A stretch of 64,000 bases of DNA, taken from positions 87,184-151,183 of the forward strand of contig CAYPPG010000010.1 in the NCBI GenBank assembly GCA_964412555.1. Direction: 5' to 3'. This stretch comes from CAYPPG01 sp964412555. GTDB lineage: Bacteria; Hinthialibacterota; Hinthialibacteria; Hinthialibacterales; Hinthialibacteraceae. Position numbers and translations under genes: made by a program. A model generated the notes under the pieces. That model worked only from the letters and a program-made list of their open reading frames with translations, made no database searches and was not told the origin of the DNA. Shown here piece by piece: positions 51,229 to 60,850 of the stretch (the first letter of the stretch is position 1; the number at the start of each line of letters is the position of its first letter).

Positions 51229-53301
51229 CTAGAATTTCCATACCGCTTTGATATAAACATTCCGTTCTACTTCCGAAGGAAGAATATCAATCGTGACCGG
51301 AGAGCCGGATTCCAGGTGCCGGTCATCGAATAGGTTATTGGCTCCGATGGATAACTCAAACGATTTCGTCGGTTTCCATCCCAAACGAGTATCAACGGCA
51401 GTGTAGCCGGAAATTTGATTGTATTTGTCAACGTACCGAAGGCGCACATCCCATTCCACATGAGGTGTCACATCCAAGAAGGAACGGATCATGAATTGAT
51501 GGGGAATATCCGTTTCGAGGGATTCGAAATTCAAATCCATGCTGTCCGAATCCGGATGAAACTGCATGCTCAAAAAGGAATAGACTGCCTGCACATTCCA
51601 CCCCGGCGAAGGTTGTACAGTGGCAGCCAGTTCGAATCCGTAGGTCTCCCCATCCATTTTATTGTCCAGAAACGTCGGCACAAAGAAATGGCGGGGCGGC
51701 GGTTCGTCTTCAATGGTCAGCAATCCGAATTCAGAAGTTCGCAAACGATCATAAACATTGTAAAAGCCGGCTAGATCCAGTGACAACCAATCCGTTGCCT
51801 GTAAACGGTAACCCAGTTCATACGCCAACATCTCTTCAGAGGTAAAATCATCAGAACCTTCAAGAATGGAAAAAACTGGATAAGGCGACGGATGGATCGG
51901 ATTATCGGGAGGATAGATTTCCGGAATCAAGCGAACATCATGATCACCTCGCGATGGAGTGCGAACCGCCCGGGAAACGGCTGTCCAGATCGTGTGCCGC
52001 GGGTGCGGCGTCCATACCAATCGAGCATTGGGCTGGATTTCGAAGCCGGAATAATCATTGTGCTCGAATTTCGAACCGATGATCAACTTGAGGTAATCTT
52101 CCCAGAGAGCAATCTCATCTTGCACAAAGGCACTGAATAAATGATCACTCCGGCTTGCCGGATCAAGAGAGACGGTCAAGGTGTCATCGAATGAATCCGT
52201 CGTGAATCGGTAACCCGCTCCCCATATGAATTTGTGTTTTCCCGCCCATTGAAAATGATGTTGAAAATCCAGATCGAAAGTATCCCGATCCTGCCCTCCG
52301 ATATCGATTTCGCGATTCGTCCAATCATAGTAAAGCCGCAGGGACATATCGGAGGTGTCGGATAAAACGCGGTTCCACCGTGAGAGTAAAAAGGCGCCGG
52401 CATTGGATTCGTCAAAATCGAGTTCCTTCGCGTAAGGCTCTTGAAAGACCGGCACACTATACGTTGTTCCTATTTCGCTGCCGTAGATATCCCCCTGTAC
52501 CATCAGTTCATCGGAAGAGGAGAGTTTGGAATCCATTCGAAAGCCGCTTCTTATCATATCCCATCGATCATTCATGTCCTCTCCGGCGACATTGACAAAA
52601 TCGTCATGGTTCAAATATTTGCTATAAACACGATAAAATGTATTGTCACCCACCTTACCGCCATATCGGACACCACCTACTGCATTTTCTTCCGTTCCCG
52701 CCGATAGAGTGAGAAGTCCACCTTGAGTGTCTTTGGCATGTTTGGTGATGATATTGATGATTCCGTTCATCGCATTGGCTCCCCACAATGCGGCTCCCGG
52801 TCCTCGAATCACTTCGATGCGGTCCACATCTTCCAGAAGCGTATCCTGTGCATCCCAGAACACGCCGGAAAACAAGGGAGTATAAACGGTTCGGCCATCG
52901 ATCAGCACCAACAATTTGTTGGCGAACATCCATGTAAATCCCCGCGTCGAAATCGCCCATTTATTGGCATCGATACGAGCCATTTGCAGTCCCGGAACCA
53001 TCCGCAGGGCTTCCGGAATGTTGGTCGCGCCGGAGCGACGAATATCTTCCTGCGTAATTACATACACAGCTGCCGCCGCTTGTGACAATTTCTCCGGGCG
53101 TTTGGAGACAGAAGTGATTTCAATGTTCATGAGTTCTTCAAGGGTGAGATTGGATAATGAGGACGGCTCGATTTCCGTAGACAATACATAATTTACACTG
53201 TAGATCCCCGTCAGGACAAACCAGAAGTGAATAAGACGTAACCTTTTGGTCAATTTCCCCAATTCCATCAGGATAAATACCTTGAAAGACATGATCAGCA
53301 A
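51229..53301 (-). CDS. TonB-dependent receptor 2
   Basis: This receptor of about 690 residues has the same build as receptor 1: plug (AAAVYVITQEDIRRSGATNI, then VLIDGRTVYTPLF, IEVIRGPGAALWGANAMNGI) and a barrel ending in AVWKF. Large blocks of the plug are near-identical between the two, so they are paralogues in convergent orientation around the relic zone at 49.3-51.1 kb. The start may be the internal ATG at 53268, which gives a better signal peptide. The ligand is unknown. Confidence 0.92.
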   Translation of the reverse strand: MLIMSFKVFILMELGKLTKRLRLIHFWFVLTGIYSVNYVLSTEIEPSSLSNLTLEELMNIEITSVSKRPEKLSQAAAAVYVITQEDIRRSGATNIPEALRMVPGLQMARIDANKWAISTRGFTWMFANKLLVLIDGRTVYTPLFSGVFWDAQDTLLEDVDRIEVIRGPGAALWGANAMNGIINIITKHAKDTQGGLLTLSAGTEENAVGGVRYGGKVGDNTFYRVYSKYLNHDDFVNVAGEDMNDRWDMIRSGFRMDSKLSSSDELMVQGDIYGSEIGTTYSVPVFQEPYAKELDFDESNAGAFLLSRWNRVLSDTSDMSLRLYYDWTNREIDIGGQDRDTFDLDFQHHFQWAGKHKFIWGAGYRFTTDSFDDTLTVSLDPASRSDHLFSAFVQDEIALWEDYLKLIIGSKFEHNDYSGFEIQPNARLVWTPHPRHTIWTAVSRAVRTPSRGDHDVRLIPEIYPPDNPIHPSPYPVFSILEGSDDFTSEEMLAYELGYRLQATDWLSLDLAGFYNVYDRLRTSEFGLLTIEDEPPPRHFFVPTFLDNKMDGETYGFELAATVQPSPGWNVQAVYSFLSMQFHPDSDSMDLNFESLETDIPHQFMIRSFLDVTPHVEWDVRLRYVDKYNQISGYTAVDTRLGWKPTKSFELSIGANNLFDDRHLESGSPVTIDILPSEVERNVYIKAVWKF

Positions 53302-53437
53302 AAAAAGATTTGCATACCGGTCTATTTCATCATAAAAAATGAATCATTTCAATCTTCGTTTCCCCCTGTTCAAAGATTGATATACGAGCCTTTCAATCCA
53401 TCCGGATGCCAAAAAGTAGGGATCGGGAATTTCTTTT

Positions 53438-54145
53438 TTATTTCCTTACTGGAATTCGCAATTCTTGACCAACGAAAAACTCCGAGAAATCCTTTTTTTC
53501 TTCTGACCAATAAATCATTTCCGGATATATTTCGGAAGCCATCATGGAACGTTTTGTTTCTCTGTTGAAATCATTCAATATTTGCAATGTGATTTCTGAG
53601 ATTCCATGCTCTTTTGCGATACTTGAAACCGTGTCTCCACACTGAATCGTGTACAGAAGAAACTCTTGATCCGATTCGAATCCTTCGACCACCAATTCCC
53701 ACTGTTTTGCATTTGTTTTCATTTTCAGCCAGTAGGTTCCGGCTTTCAACGCAATTGAATTTTGGGTCACCTCTTCCGCAATTAAACTAATAAAACTTTT
53801 TACTTTTTGGGTTCCTTCGTTTTGAAGCACTTCAAATTGGATCATGGAATCAGCAGGATCGTTTGCAAACCACCGGAATTGAATTTGTCCTCCACTGGTC
53901 TGCAAGGCATCCGACTGCCAGTTTCCCGAGCCGGTCTTGTAAATCAATTCCTGTTTTTCTTCTCCTCGCTTTTTTGATTCCTCTTTTTGTTTGTCATGCA
54001 CATACTCCCAAGTGCCATCGTCTTTCAACAATACTTGTTTTCCATCTTCCGTAACCGCATATTGATCGCAAAAAACCGGTTGCATCAAGATCAATGCGGT
54101 TCCGATCCATCCAATCCAAAAGAGAATATGTTTTCTTCTCATCAT
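53438..54145 (-). CDS. exported LysM-domain protein
   Basis: This 235-residue protein has a signal peptide (1-26), a short YAVTEDGKQVLLKDDGTWEYV motif (27-47) like the DUF3157-type repeat seen in exported proteins, a charged linker, a beta domain (about 70-160) and a C-terminal LysM (about 163-235: YTIQCGDTVSSIAKEHGISE, then LRIPVRK). LysM binds peptidoglycan, so the protein probably sits in the periplasm on the cell wall. An internal insertion (residues 185-215) makes the LysM longer than usual. Confidence 0.75.
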   Translation of the reverse strand: MMRRKHILFWIGWIGTALILMQPVFCDQYAVTEDGKQVLLKDDGTWEYVHDKQKEESKKRGEEKQELIYKTGSGNWQSDALQTSGGQIQFRWFANDPADSMIQFEVLQNEGTQKVKSFISLIAEEVTQNSIALKAGTYWLKMKTNAKQWELVVEGFESDQEFLLYTIQCGDTVSSIAKEHGISEITLQILNDFNRETKRSMMASEIYPEMIYWSEEKKDFSEFFVGQELRIPVRK

Positions 54146-54306
54146 CGTCGGACCTTCCTTCCTACAGGTTCACAATCAGGATTTCTCATGCACTATTCAA
54201 GATAGTAGCACAAAAATACGTGGATATAACATCATGCATCGGAGGTTGTATATTCCGTGATTTCTCAACAATGGAAGAAAAGACACCCTATCGATCTTGC
54301 ATCGGA

Positions 54307-55890
54307 TTATTCAGAAAGGACTGCATCGGTTTGAGGTTTGCTCAGCGCCGGGGTTTGTGTCAATAGATCAAGAACATAATTGAAAAATTCCGTTTTCTGT
54401 TTGTTCGCGAAGTTTCCATTGCTTTGAAAATCAACGTCCTTATATTCTTCGCAAGAAATACGGATAAAATCCCGACACGGGCCGGAATCCAAATAGGCAT
54501 ACTCTTGAATTGTAAAATCGGACACCCCCATATCGATGATCCAGCCAGCGGAATCTGCTACACGATCGTTGATTCCCCGTTCGGAAATGCTGTATCGTTT
54601 TTGTTCCTCGATCAAATTCGACAGATAATCGCCGGAGGATTTTTCTCCGTTGCTTCCTTCTAAGGATGATTCCTCTACGATTACCTCCGATTGGCGATTT
54701 CTCACACGCTCTATATCACTTTCCGTGACGAATAAAATCGCCGGAGGATTGCGCGATTTTCCTTTGGATGGATGATATGCCTTGAGTAAGATTTCAAAAT
54801 GAGCCAGATAACGCTGCGAAGCATATGCACGGGCATACGCGTTGCTGCCATAAAAAATCACTCGTTTCGGGAAAATTTTGAGAAGGGATTGATAAGAAGA
54901 AAAAGAAGGGCGGATGGAAGTGATGATAATTTCGCGAAAGCGGGAAGCAATGGATTGCATTTTGAGCAAATCACGAAAAAGAAAATGATCCTCAAACGTA
55001 AAAGGAATCCCGTTGGTAAAATGCCACTGGTAGAGAATTTTTTCCAGACGAACGATTTGATTGTGTTCGATTTTGATTTCTTTTTGCTCCAGGATCGCTT
55101 CCATCGCGGTCATGAATTCTTTTGATGATTTTAAATCTTGTTCAAATTCCTTCAATACGTTTGCCGAAGCATTTTTTTCCAAATAGAGGAGTAAATTATG
55201 CTCAACAGGAGTCGCCGACCGCATTTTGGAAATCCGGTTCATCTCCTCCTTACAGGCTCTTAACCAGTGACTCCATCCGTCGAAGCCATGAAGGGTGAAC
55301 AAGGTTTCATCATTATCATCTTTGATGTCAAATCCCTTTGCATTCAAGGAAAGAATTTGTTCACCGACGGTATTCAACATTTTTCGCAATTGCACGATTC
55401 CCAGTTTGCGGCGGGCATTACTTTCTTCACTCTTTAGCCCTAGACCTCGTAAAATTTTGAGTGCTTCTGCATCGGAAATGGAAAGAAGTCCTTTTACAAT
55501 TTTTTGGATATGCTTTGTGGCGCAGTTGGTCAATGTTCCTTTCCGAGCCAGGATTTTCCCAATCCGATTATGGATTTCCTCCTCCTTGACCGTTTTTCCA
55601 CCGGCATATTGATCACAGATACTTTTAAAATATAAAAGATCATCCGGGGACAGCCACACCTGTGATTTCTCGAAAGCTTTACGAACGATTCGCTCTCCCC
55701 ACACTCGCTCATCCATCGCTTTTTGCCATCCCCACTTATAAAAAGGAGCAGTATCTGCATTCGCTTTATCATGCAACAAGCCCAAATCGGCCAATAATTC
55801 ATCATTGGATTTTAAAAACTTCTTCGCATAGAAATAGACACCACTTCCTATTAAAGCCACAAAAACAAGTCCAAACAGAAATGGTAGCAT
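54307..55890 (-). CDS. membrane-anchored protein of unknown function
   Basis: This 527-residue protein begins with one transmembrane span (LPFLFGLVFVALIGSGVYFY) and has a large, mostly helical and charged body. A putative alpha/beta segment near the end (PPAILFVTESDIERV, SAGWIIDMGVSDFTI) could be a small regulatory domain. I recognise no family. It stands alone between the LysM gene and the GH38-like gene. Length, good start context (ATG at 55890 after GGACTT) and normal composition make it a real gene. Confidence 0.65.
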   Translation of the reverse strand: MLPFLFGLVFVALIGSGVYFYAKKFLKSNDELLADLGLLHDKANADTAPFYKWGWQKAMDERVWGERIVRKAFEKSQVWLSPDDLLYFKSICDQYAGGKTVKEEEIHNRIGKILARKGTLTNCATKHIQKIVKGLLSISDAEALKILRGLGLKSEESNARRKLGIVQLRKMLNTVGEQILSLNAKGFDIKDDNDETLFTLHGFDGWSHWLRACKEEMNRISKMRSATPVEHNLLLYLEKNASANVLKEFEQDLKSSKEFMTAMEAILEQKEIKIEHNQIVRLEKILYQWHFTNGIPFTFEDHFLFRDLLKMQSIASRFREIIITSIRPSFSSYQSLLKIFPKRVIFYGSNAYARAYASQRYLAHFEILLKAYHPSKGKSRNPPAILFVTESDIERVRNRQSEVIVEESSLEGSNGEKSSGDYLSNLIEEQKRYSISERGINDRVADSAGWIIDMGVSDFTIQEYAYLDSGPCRDFIRISCEEYKDVDFQSNGNFANKQKTEFFNYVLDLLTQTPALSKPQTDAVLSE

Positions 55891-56173
55891 TCTTCAAGTC
55901 CTTTTTTATCTACGAAAAAATGGATCGCTATGACCAACTTGGTTCAAAACATCTCTGAAAAACCATTGAAATGATCCGATATTATTATATCGCATTCATA
56001 TGGGATTCCGTATCCACTCATCGATTTCTTTAACAAAAAAAAAGAAGGTTCGGGAAGGTATAAGTCCCGTCCCTACACCGGTATTTTCAAAAAAAGTATT
56101 ATGAGCCAGTATTTCATGCTCTCACGCATCATAAAAGAAGAGCAGAAAATCAATTGGAAGGAGTGCTTTTGTC
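55891..56173. other. divergent promoter region
   Basis: This 283-base region serves the orphan membrane gene leftwards and the GH38-like gene rightwards. A GGGAAGGTATAAGTCCC-type imperfect palindrome lies near 56053. GAAGGAG at 56157-56163 is the ribosome site of the GH38-like gene. Nothing else is recognised. Confidence 0.4.
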
Positions 56174-59100
56174 ATGCAACGATTCATATGGGTGTTCCTA
56201 TTCATGGGGATTTGCCTACCTCAATTCGCCGGTACAGCAGAATACGAAGCCGCTTACGATTTATTAGACGATGGTTCGATTGGCAGTTGGTTATTCCTTG
56301 GTCCTCTATCCAATCCTTCCGGAGAAGTGTTCGCCGGCCATGATTTCGATTTTTTAGAGGGGGAATCCCAAGCTGTTCCGAAAAAAGATCAAGAAATTCA
56401 AATCGTGAATGACTCCTATCAGTGGAAATTGCGAATTAGCGGAAATTCATTGCAAAGATTACACGAAAGGTTTCCGTCATCGACCAATGAAACAGGCTAC
56501 TTTTTCTGTCAGTTGGAAGTTGCAAGGGAAGCCGAATATAGATTTCACATTATCAGTGACGATACAATAAAACTATGGCTGGATGGGAACCTCATCCATA
56601 GCAAAAAACAAGCACGCAATCTCGGTCATGATCCTGATCTCGTGAAAGCCACCTTATCACAAGGCCGTCATCGCCTACTCGCAAAAGTGGATCATACTTT
56701 TGGTTCCTGGGGACTGGGAGTCAAAATTCTGAATCAAGAAAACCAGGTCTCCGAAGACATCAAAATCATTATCCCCGGCGATTTTGATAAAGAAGAATAT
56801 TTGGATTTGCTGCTGCAGGTTCAAGCGTTGCCGCTGGTTTCAAAAGATGGATCAAGGCATTTTCGCCTTGCGTTTTCGAGAATGATTCGTCCGAGCGACA
56901 TCGAATCGATCACCATCACCGATACAAAAAAATCCAATACCCCATTGGCGAAAATCGACAGCATTGATAGTAGGACCATGACAGTTACTGTTCCCCGCTC
57001 TGAGGAGGAACGGGATTTGATTCTCTCGATCCAAACGGAAGATCAATTGTTGGAAAAAACGATTCATGTCAATCCCTGCCGCAACTGGCGAGTATATCTG
57101 ATGCCTGGTTCCCATGTGGACATCGGGTATACCAACCTTCAGCCCATTGTGCTGGACGATCATGTCAAATTTATCAAACAAGCCATCGATTTGTATGAAG
57201 AATCCTTGGAAAAAGGATACATCCCGGAAGCCCGATATGTTTGGAACACGGAAGTGACATGGGCACTAAAGCATTTTCTGCGAACAGAACCGCCTACGGA
57301 ATGTGAACAGCTTCTGAGTTACATCCGCCAAGGGGTGGTGTCCCTCGACGCTTTTTATTTGAACATGCTAACGGCCCTGTGCGGGGATGAAGAACTGATT
57401 CGCAATGTTTATTATTCAGCCCATCTGGCACAAGAAGAACATCTATCCCCACCCGTACAAGCCATGATCACGGATGTTCCCGGGTATACATGGGGAACGA
57501 TTTATACAATGGCGAATGCGGGAGTCAAATATTTTCAATTGGGGCCGAATTACAGCGCCCGCATCGGATATGCGACCATTGCCCTGAACGGCAAACCGTA
57601 TTATTGGATCGCTCCCGATGGCAACAGCCAAGTACTCGTTTGGAATACCGGCTACGGTTATGCCATGATTTTCAATTTGCTGCAAAACGAAAATGATAAG
57701 GACAAACTGCTCAACGCCCTATTGGAATTCGAAAACGACGAGGATTATCCTTACGATATCGCCCAGTTTCGAGCCTACTTCGCGGATAATACTCCACCTC
57801 CCGCGCATTTGTCCGAAGTGGTTCATGAATGGAATCAGCAATACGATGTTCCAAAACTCATCATCTCCGATGCCAAAGCGCCGTTTGAAGATTTAGTAAG
57901 CAAATATAAAAATCAAATCCCCACTTATCAAGGCGATTATACCCCTTACTGGGAAGACGGAGCCGCGTCTTCCGCTCGTGAAACTTCCATGAATCGCACC
58001 GCCACACTCCAACTGCAAAACGCAGAAAAAGCATGGGCATTCGCTGCTATGGCAGGAAGCGATCACAAGCATCCCGCTCGAAAAATCGAGACTGCCTATG
58101 ATCACGCTTTACTCTACGACGAACATACGTGGGGAGCGCATAACAGCATCTCTCAACCCGAGTCCGAATTTGCAAAAGAACAATGGCGAATCAAGCGCAG
58201 TTATGTCGAAAAAGCTCGATGGATGGCTTCCAACCTGGAGCGTGAAGGTATTGTTGAATTGACACGACAAATTCCCAATGGTGAAACTTATTCCTATGCG
58301 GTTTGGAATCTAACGCAATGGGAACGTACAGACATTGCATCGCTTCCTCTTACACAAGTCGGTAATGCGCTTTCCTCGGCCCGGCAATGGGTGGCTGTCG
58401 ACAAGGAAGGAAATCGGTCACCTGTCTATCGAGAAGAAAAAGGTTACTCCTTTCTAGCACAGAATGTTCCTCCCTTCGGCTATAAAGTCTACCAATTTGT
58501 TCCGGAATCTATCGAGGTACCGAAAAGCCGAATCGTATTGGATGCGCCAAGTGGTTCCATCCACAATCCGGTTTGGGAAATCAAGGTCGAGAAAGAAACC
58601 GGTGCAATGAAAACACTGCAACATCGTCCCACGAACCGGCAGTTTGCCGATTCCGAAAGTGAATACGGAATCAATCAGTATCTTCACGTTCTTGGCCCGA
58701 ATGGTCGCGAGAGCAAAGGCGCTGACCAAGTTTACATCAGTGCCGGAGAAGAAAGCAATGGATTATCCACCGAACTGGCCATCCAGCTTGAAGCGCAGGG
58801 AGTGGAGTCACTGCAGCAGAAAGTAATTCTCTATGAACATTTGAATCGAGTCGATCTCATCAACATCATGAACAAAAGCGATATCCGTGAAAAAGAAGCA
58901 GTACGCTTTGCGTTCCCCTTCAAAGTGCCGGAGGGAAAATTCACACTCGAAATTCCACTTGCCTCCATGCATCCGGAAGAAGAACAAATTCCCGGCGCCA
59001 ACCGGAACATATATACGATCCGCCGATGGATCGACGTCTCCACCAAGGATTACGGAATCACACTCGTTTCCCATGATGCGCCGCTCATCGAACTGTGCGA

Positions 59101-59641
59101 CATGCACGCCGAGCAAGCGTGGCTTGAGCATCTGCCGCTCATCAATCTGCATCTGTATTCCTATGTAATGAACAATTATTGGTTCACCAATTACAAAGCC
59201 AGCCAAGGCGGTCCGGCGGTTTTCAGGTATTCACTCGCCTATCATGACGGACCGTGCAAACCGAGTCACGCAACCCGTTTCGCCGATGAAGTTTCTTACC
59301 CGCTCCAAGTCGTTCCTCTACCACTCAATTCGAAGAATAAGGAACTGTTGACTGACGATCAATATTCTTTCGTGACTATCGATGCACCGAATGTTCTGTT
59401 ACAAAATATCAAACGGGCGGAAGATGGGAACGGATGGATTGTCCGCTTGCGGGAACTGGACGGTATCGATTCCATGGTCAAGATCAAATTCAATCTTTTC
59501 GATGCAATTCAATGGGAAAAAACCGATATCGTAGAACGACCGGTAAAAGGAGAAAATGGTCGATCAAACGAGAGTGAAATAAATCTATCGATCGGAAGTA
59601 AAGAGATAAAGACCTACAGAGTTTTAGGTAAATGCGAGTAA
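56174..59641 (+). CDS. GH38-like exported glycoside hydrolase
   Basis: This 1155-residue protein has a signal peptide (1-23), an N-terminal carbohydrate-binding-like sandwich (about 30-195) and a GH38-type domain from about 305: PGSHVDIGYTNLQP carries the H-x-D metal-binding element, VWNTEVTWAL a substrate-site element, and the acid/nucleophile segment is likely ITDVPGYTWG. The last third is beta-rich, as in alpha-mannosidase C-terminal halves. GH38 enzymes are zinc-dependent retaining alpha-mannosidases; the divergent motifs suggest a related but different specificity (DUF5054-like). A strong terminator follows. Confidence 0.75.
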   Translation: MQRFIWVFLFMGICLPQFAGTAEYEAAYDLLDDGSIGSWLFLGPLSNPSGEVFAGHDFDFLEGESQAVPKKDQEIQIVNDSYQWKLRISGNSLQRLHERFPSSTNETGYFFCQLEVAREAEYRFHIISDDTIKLWLDGNLIHSKKQARNLGHDPDLVKATLSQGRHRLLAKVDHTFGSWGLGVKILNQENQVSEDIKIIIPGDFDKEEYLDLLLQVQALPLVSKDGSRHFRLAFSRMIRPSDIESITITDTKKSNTPLAKIDSIDSRTMTVTVPRSEEERDLILSIQTEDQLLEKTIHVNPCRNWRVYLMPGSHVDIGYTNLQPIVLDDHVKFIKQAIDLYEESLEKGYIPEARYVWNTEVTWALKHFLRTEPPTECEQLLSYIRQGVVSLDAFYLNMLTALCGDEELIRNVYYSAHLAQEEHLSPPVQAMITDVPGYTWGTIYTMANAGVKYFQLGPNYSARIGYATIALNGKPYYWIAPDGNSQVLVWNTGYGYAMIFNLLQNENDKDKLLNALLEFENDEDYPYDIAQFRAYFADNTPPPAHLSEVVHEWNQQYDVPKLIISDAKAPFEDLVSKYKNQIPTYQGDYTPYWEDGAASSARETSMNRTATLQLQNAEKAWAFAAMAGSDHKHPARKIETAYDHALLYDEHTWGAHNSISQPESEFAKEQWRIKRSYVEKARWMASNLEREGIVELTRQIPNGETYSYAVWNLTQWERTDIASLPLTQVGNALSSARQWVAVDKEGNRSPVYREEKGYSFLAQNVPPFGYKVYQFVPESIEVPKSRIVLDAPSGSIHNPVWEIKVEKETGAMKTLQHRPTNRQFADSESEYGINQYLHVLGPNGRESKGADQVYISAGEESNGLSTELAIQLEAQGVESLQQKVILYEHLNRVDLINIMNKSDIREKEAVRFAFPFKVPEGKFTLEIPLASMHPEEEQIPGANRNIYTIRRWIDVSTKDYGITLVSHDAPLIELCDMHAEQAWLEHLPLINLHLYSYVMNNYWFTNYKASQGGPAVFRYSLAYHDGPCKPSHATRFADEVSYPLQVVPLPLNSKNKELLTDDQYSFVTIDAPNVLLQNIKRAEDGNGWIVRLRELDGIDSMVKIKFNLFDAIQWEKTDIVERPVKGENGRSNESEINLSIGSKEIKTYRVLGKCE

Positions 59642-59643
59642 AG

Positions 59644-59685
59644 CAAAAGTCCCCGCCTGCCAATCAAGGCAGACGGGGACTTTTG
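59644..59685. terminator. bidirectional intrinsic terminator
   Basis: AAAAGTCCCCGCCTGCC pairs with GGCAGACGGGGACTTTT around a 6-base loop (one internal mismatch). T runs exist on both strands, so it ends both the GH38-like gene and the convergent hemerythrin gene. Confidence 0.9.
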
Positions 59686-59687
59686 TG

Positions 59688-60293
59688 TTATCCATGATGA
59701 CAGCATGTTTTCACTGCTTCTGCTTCAACTTTCTCTTTGGGAACCTGATACCGTTCTGCCAATTCAAAAGCTTTAGTTAAATATTTTTCATGGGTATGTT
59801 CGCCCATTTCTTCTTGTTCTACGTGGTCGAATTTCGCTTGCAGATTTTTTTGGTCTTCTTCGGAAAACGCCTGATCGGCCATAGTAAAGAGGCAATGATC
59901 CTCTTTCTCGATATGTTCTCGCAACATATGGATGTAGGAATGAGCATTTTGAGCGAATTTCTGTAATGCTTCTTGATCTCCATCCGCCGCAGGTTCGACC
60001 GCTTCCTTCATCGCTTTGATATGCGAACGTCCTTGCTCATGTTCCATCATCATGACCCCGGTGGGACCACTTTCCCGAGGAAATCCTTTCGCTTCCATCA
60101 TGGGAAACAAATGTACTTCCTCTTTCCCGTGATGACAGTGATCGGCGAACATTTTGAAAAATTCGATAGCATCTTCTGCCGGATTTTTTTCCAAACGCTT
60201 GTTTTCGATGGCTTCAGCAGTAATTTTTTCCAAACAATGTAAAACCATCTCGATAACTCGATGTTCGTTTTTTAAGATTGCTGTAGGATTCAT
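59688..60293 (-). CDS. hemerythrin HHE-domain protein
   Basis: This 201-residue protein has a four-helix hemerythrin/HHE bundle: LKNEHRVIEMVLHCLE, then FADHCHHGKEEVHLFPMME, MMMEHEQGRSHI and LREHIEKEDHCLFTMAD, which supply the His and Glu ligands of a di-iron site. C-terminal CCHHG may bind a further metal. Family members bind oxygen or nitric oxide, or repair iron-sulfur clusters. AAGGAG with 7 bases before ATG 60293 decides the start over 60335. It follows the Rrf2 regulator by 72 bases and is probably co-transcribed. Confidence 0.85.
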   Translation of the reverse strand: MNPTAILKNEHRVIEMVLHCLEKITAEAIENKRLEKNPAEDAIEFFKMFADHCHHGKEEVHLFPMMEAKGFPRESGPTGVMMMEHEQGRSHIKAMKEAVEPAADGDQEALQKFAQNAHSYIHMLREHIEKEDHCLFTMADQAFSEEDQKNLQAKFDHVEQEEMGEHTHEKYLTKAFELAERYQVPKEKVEAEAVKTCCHHG

Positions 60294-60365
60294 GAATAAA
60301 CTCCTTCCTTTGATTCTATCAATAGATAATCGCATACAATTATCTTATTTACTGCGAAAAATTTT

Positions 60366-60782
60366 TTAGACCAATGAAACCTCTTTTTTCGATACCAGAT
60401 CGGCTAATGTGGTCTCCTGCAAGAATTCAATATACACTTGGCGTACTTTTTTCCACCGGCTGTGAATCGCACAAGGATTTTCCTCCGAGCAGGTATCACG
60501 TCCCAATATACACCCATTCCAGCGGCTGACATGTTCAATCGGTTCCACGATATCCAATAATGAAATCTTTGAGGGATCCTTCGTTAAACGAAATCCGCCC
60601 CCCAGTCCTTTCTGTGATTCGACCAGTCCTACTCGAGCAAGTTGTTGTAATAACTTTCCGAGATAGTTACTAGGCGCATTGATCGCTTTGGCTATCGAAC
60701 CGGCTCCCACGTATGTTCTTTCCGGAAGTTCAGCCAACGTGGTCATCGCTCGAATGGCATGAATTCCTGTTTTTGAAATCAT
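60366..60782 (-). CDS. Rrf2-family iron-sulfur regulator (NsrR/IscR-like)
   Basis: This 138-residue protein has the Rrf2 winged helix (ISKTGIHAIRAM at the start, SNYLGKLLQQLARVGLVESQ, GLGGGFRLTKDP). Three conserved cysteines are placed C91-x6-C98-x5-C104, the likely ligands of an iron-sulfur cluster that senses NO or cluster status. The downstream hemerythrin gene in the same operon fits a nitric-oxide or iron-sulfur stress response. AAGGG lies 8 bases before the ATG. It is expressed from a consensus promoter that it may repress itself. Confidence 0.88.
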   Translation of the reverse strand: MISKTGIHAIRAMTTLAELPERTYVGAGSIAKAINAPSNYLGKLLQQLARVGLVESQKGLGGGFRLTKDPSKISLLDIVEPIEHVSRWNGCILGRDTCSEENPCAIHSRWKKVRQVYIEFLQETTLADLVSKKEVSLV

Positions 60783-60813
60783 GTTGAATACCCTTAACTT
60801 TTAATCACATGTT

Positions 60814-60841
60814 ATTATACGATTTTGTTCACCGTTGTCAA
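60814..60841 (-). promoter_or_regulatory. consensus sigma-70 promoter of the Rrf2-hemerythrin operon
   Basis: On the minus strand TTGACA (60841-60836) and TATAAT (60819-60814) are perfect hexamers with a 16-base spacer. Transcription would start near 60807, about 25 bases before the Rrf2 ATG. The AT-rich start area could hold the Rrf2 operator. Confidence 0.75.
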
Positions 60842-60850
60842 GTATCTATT

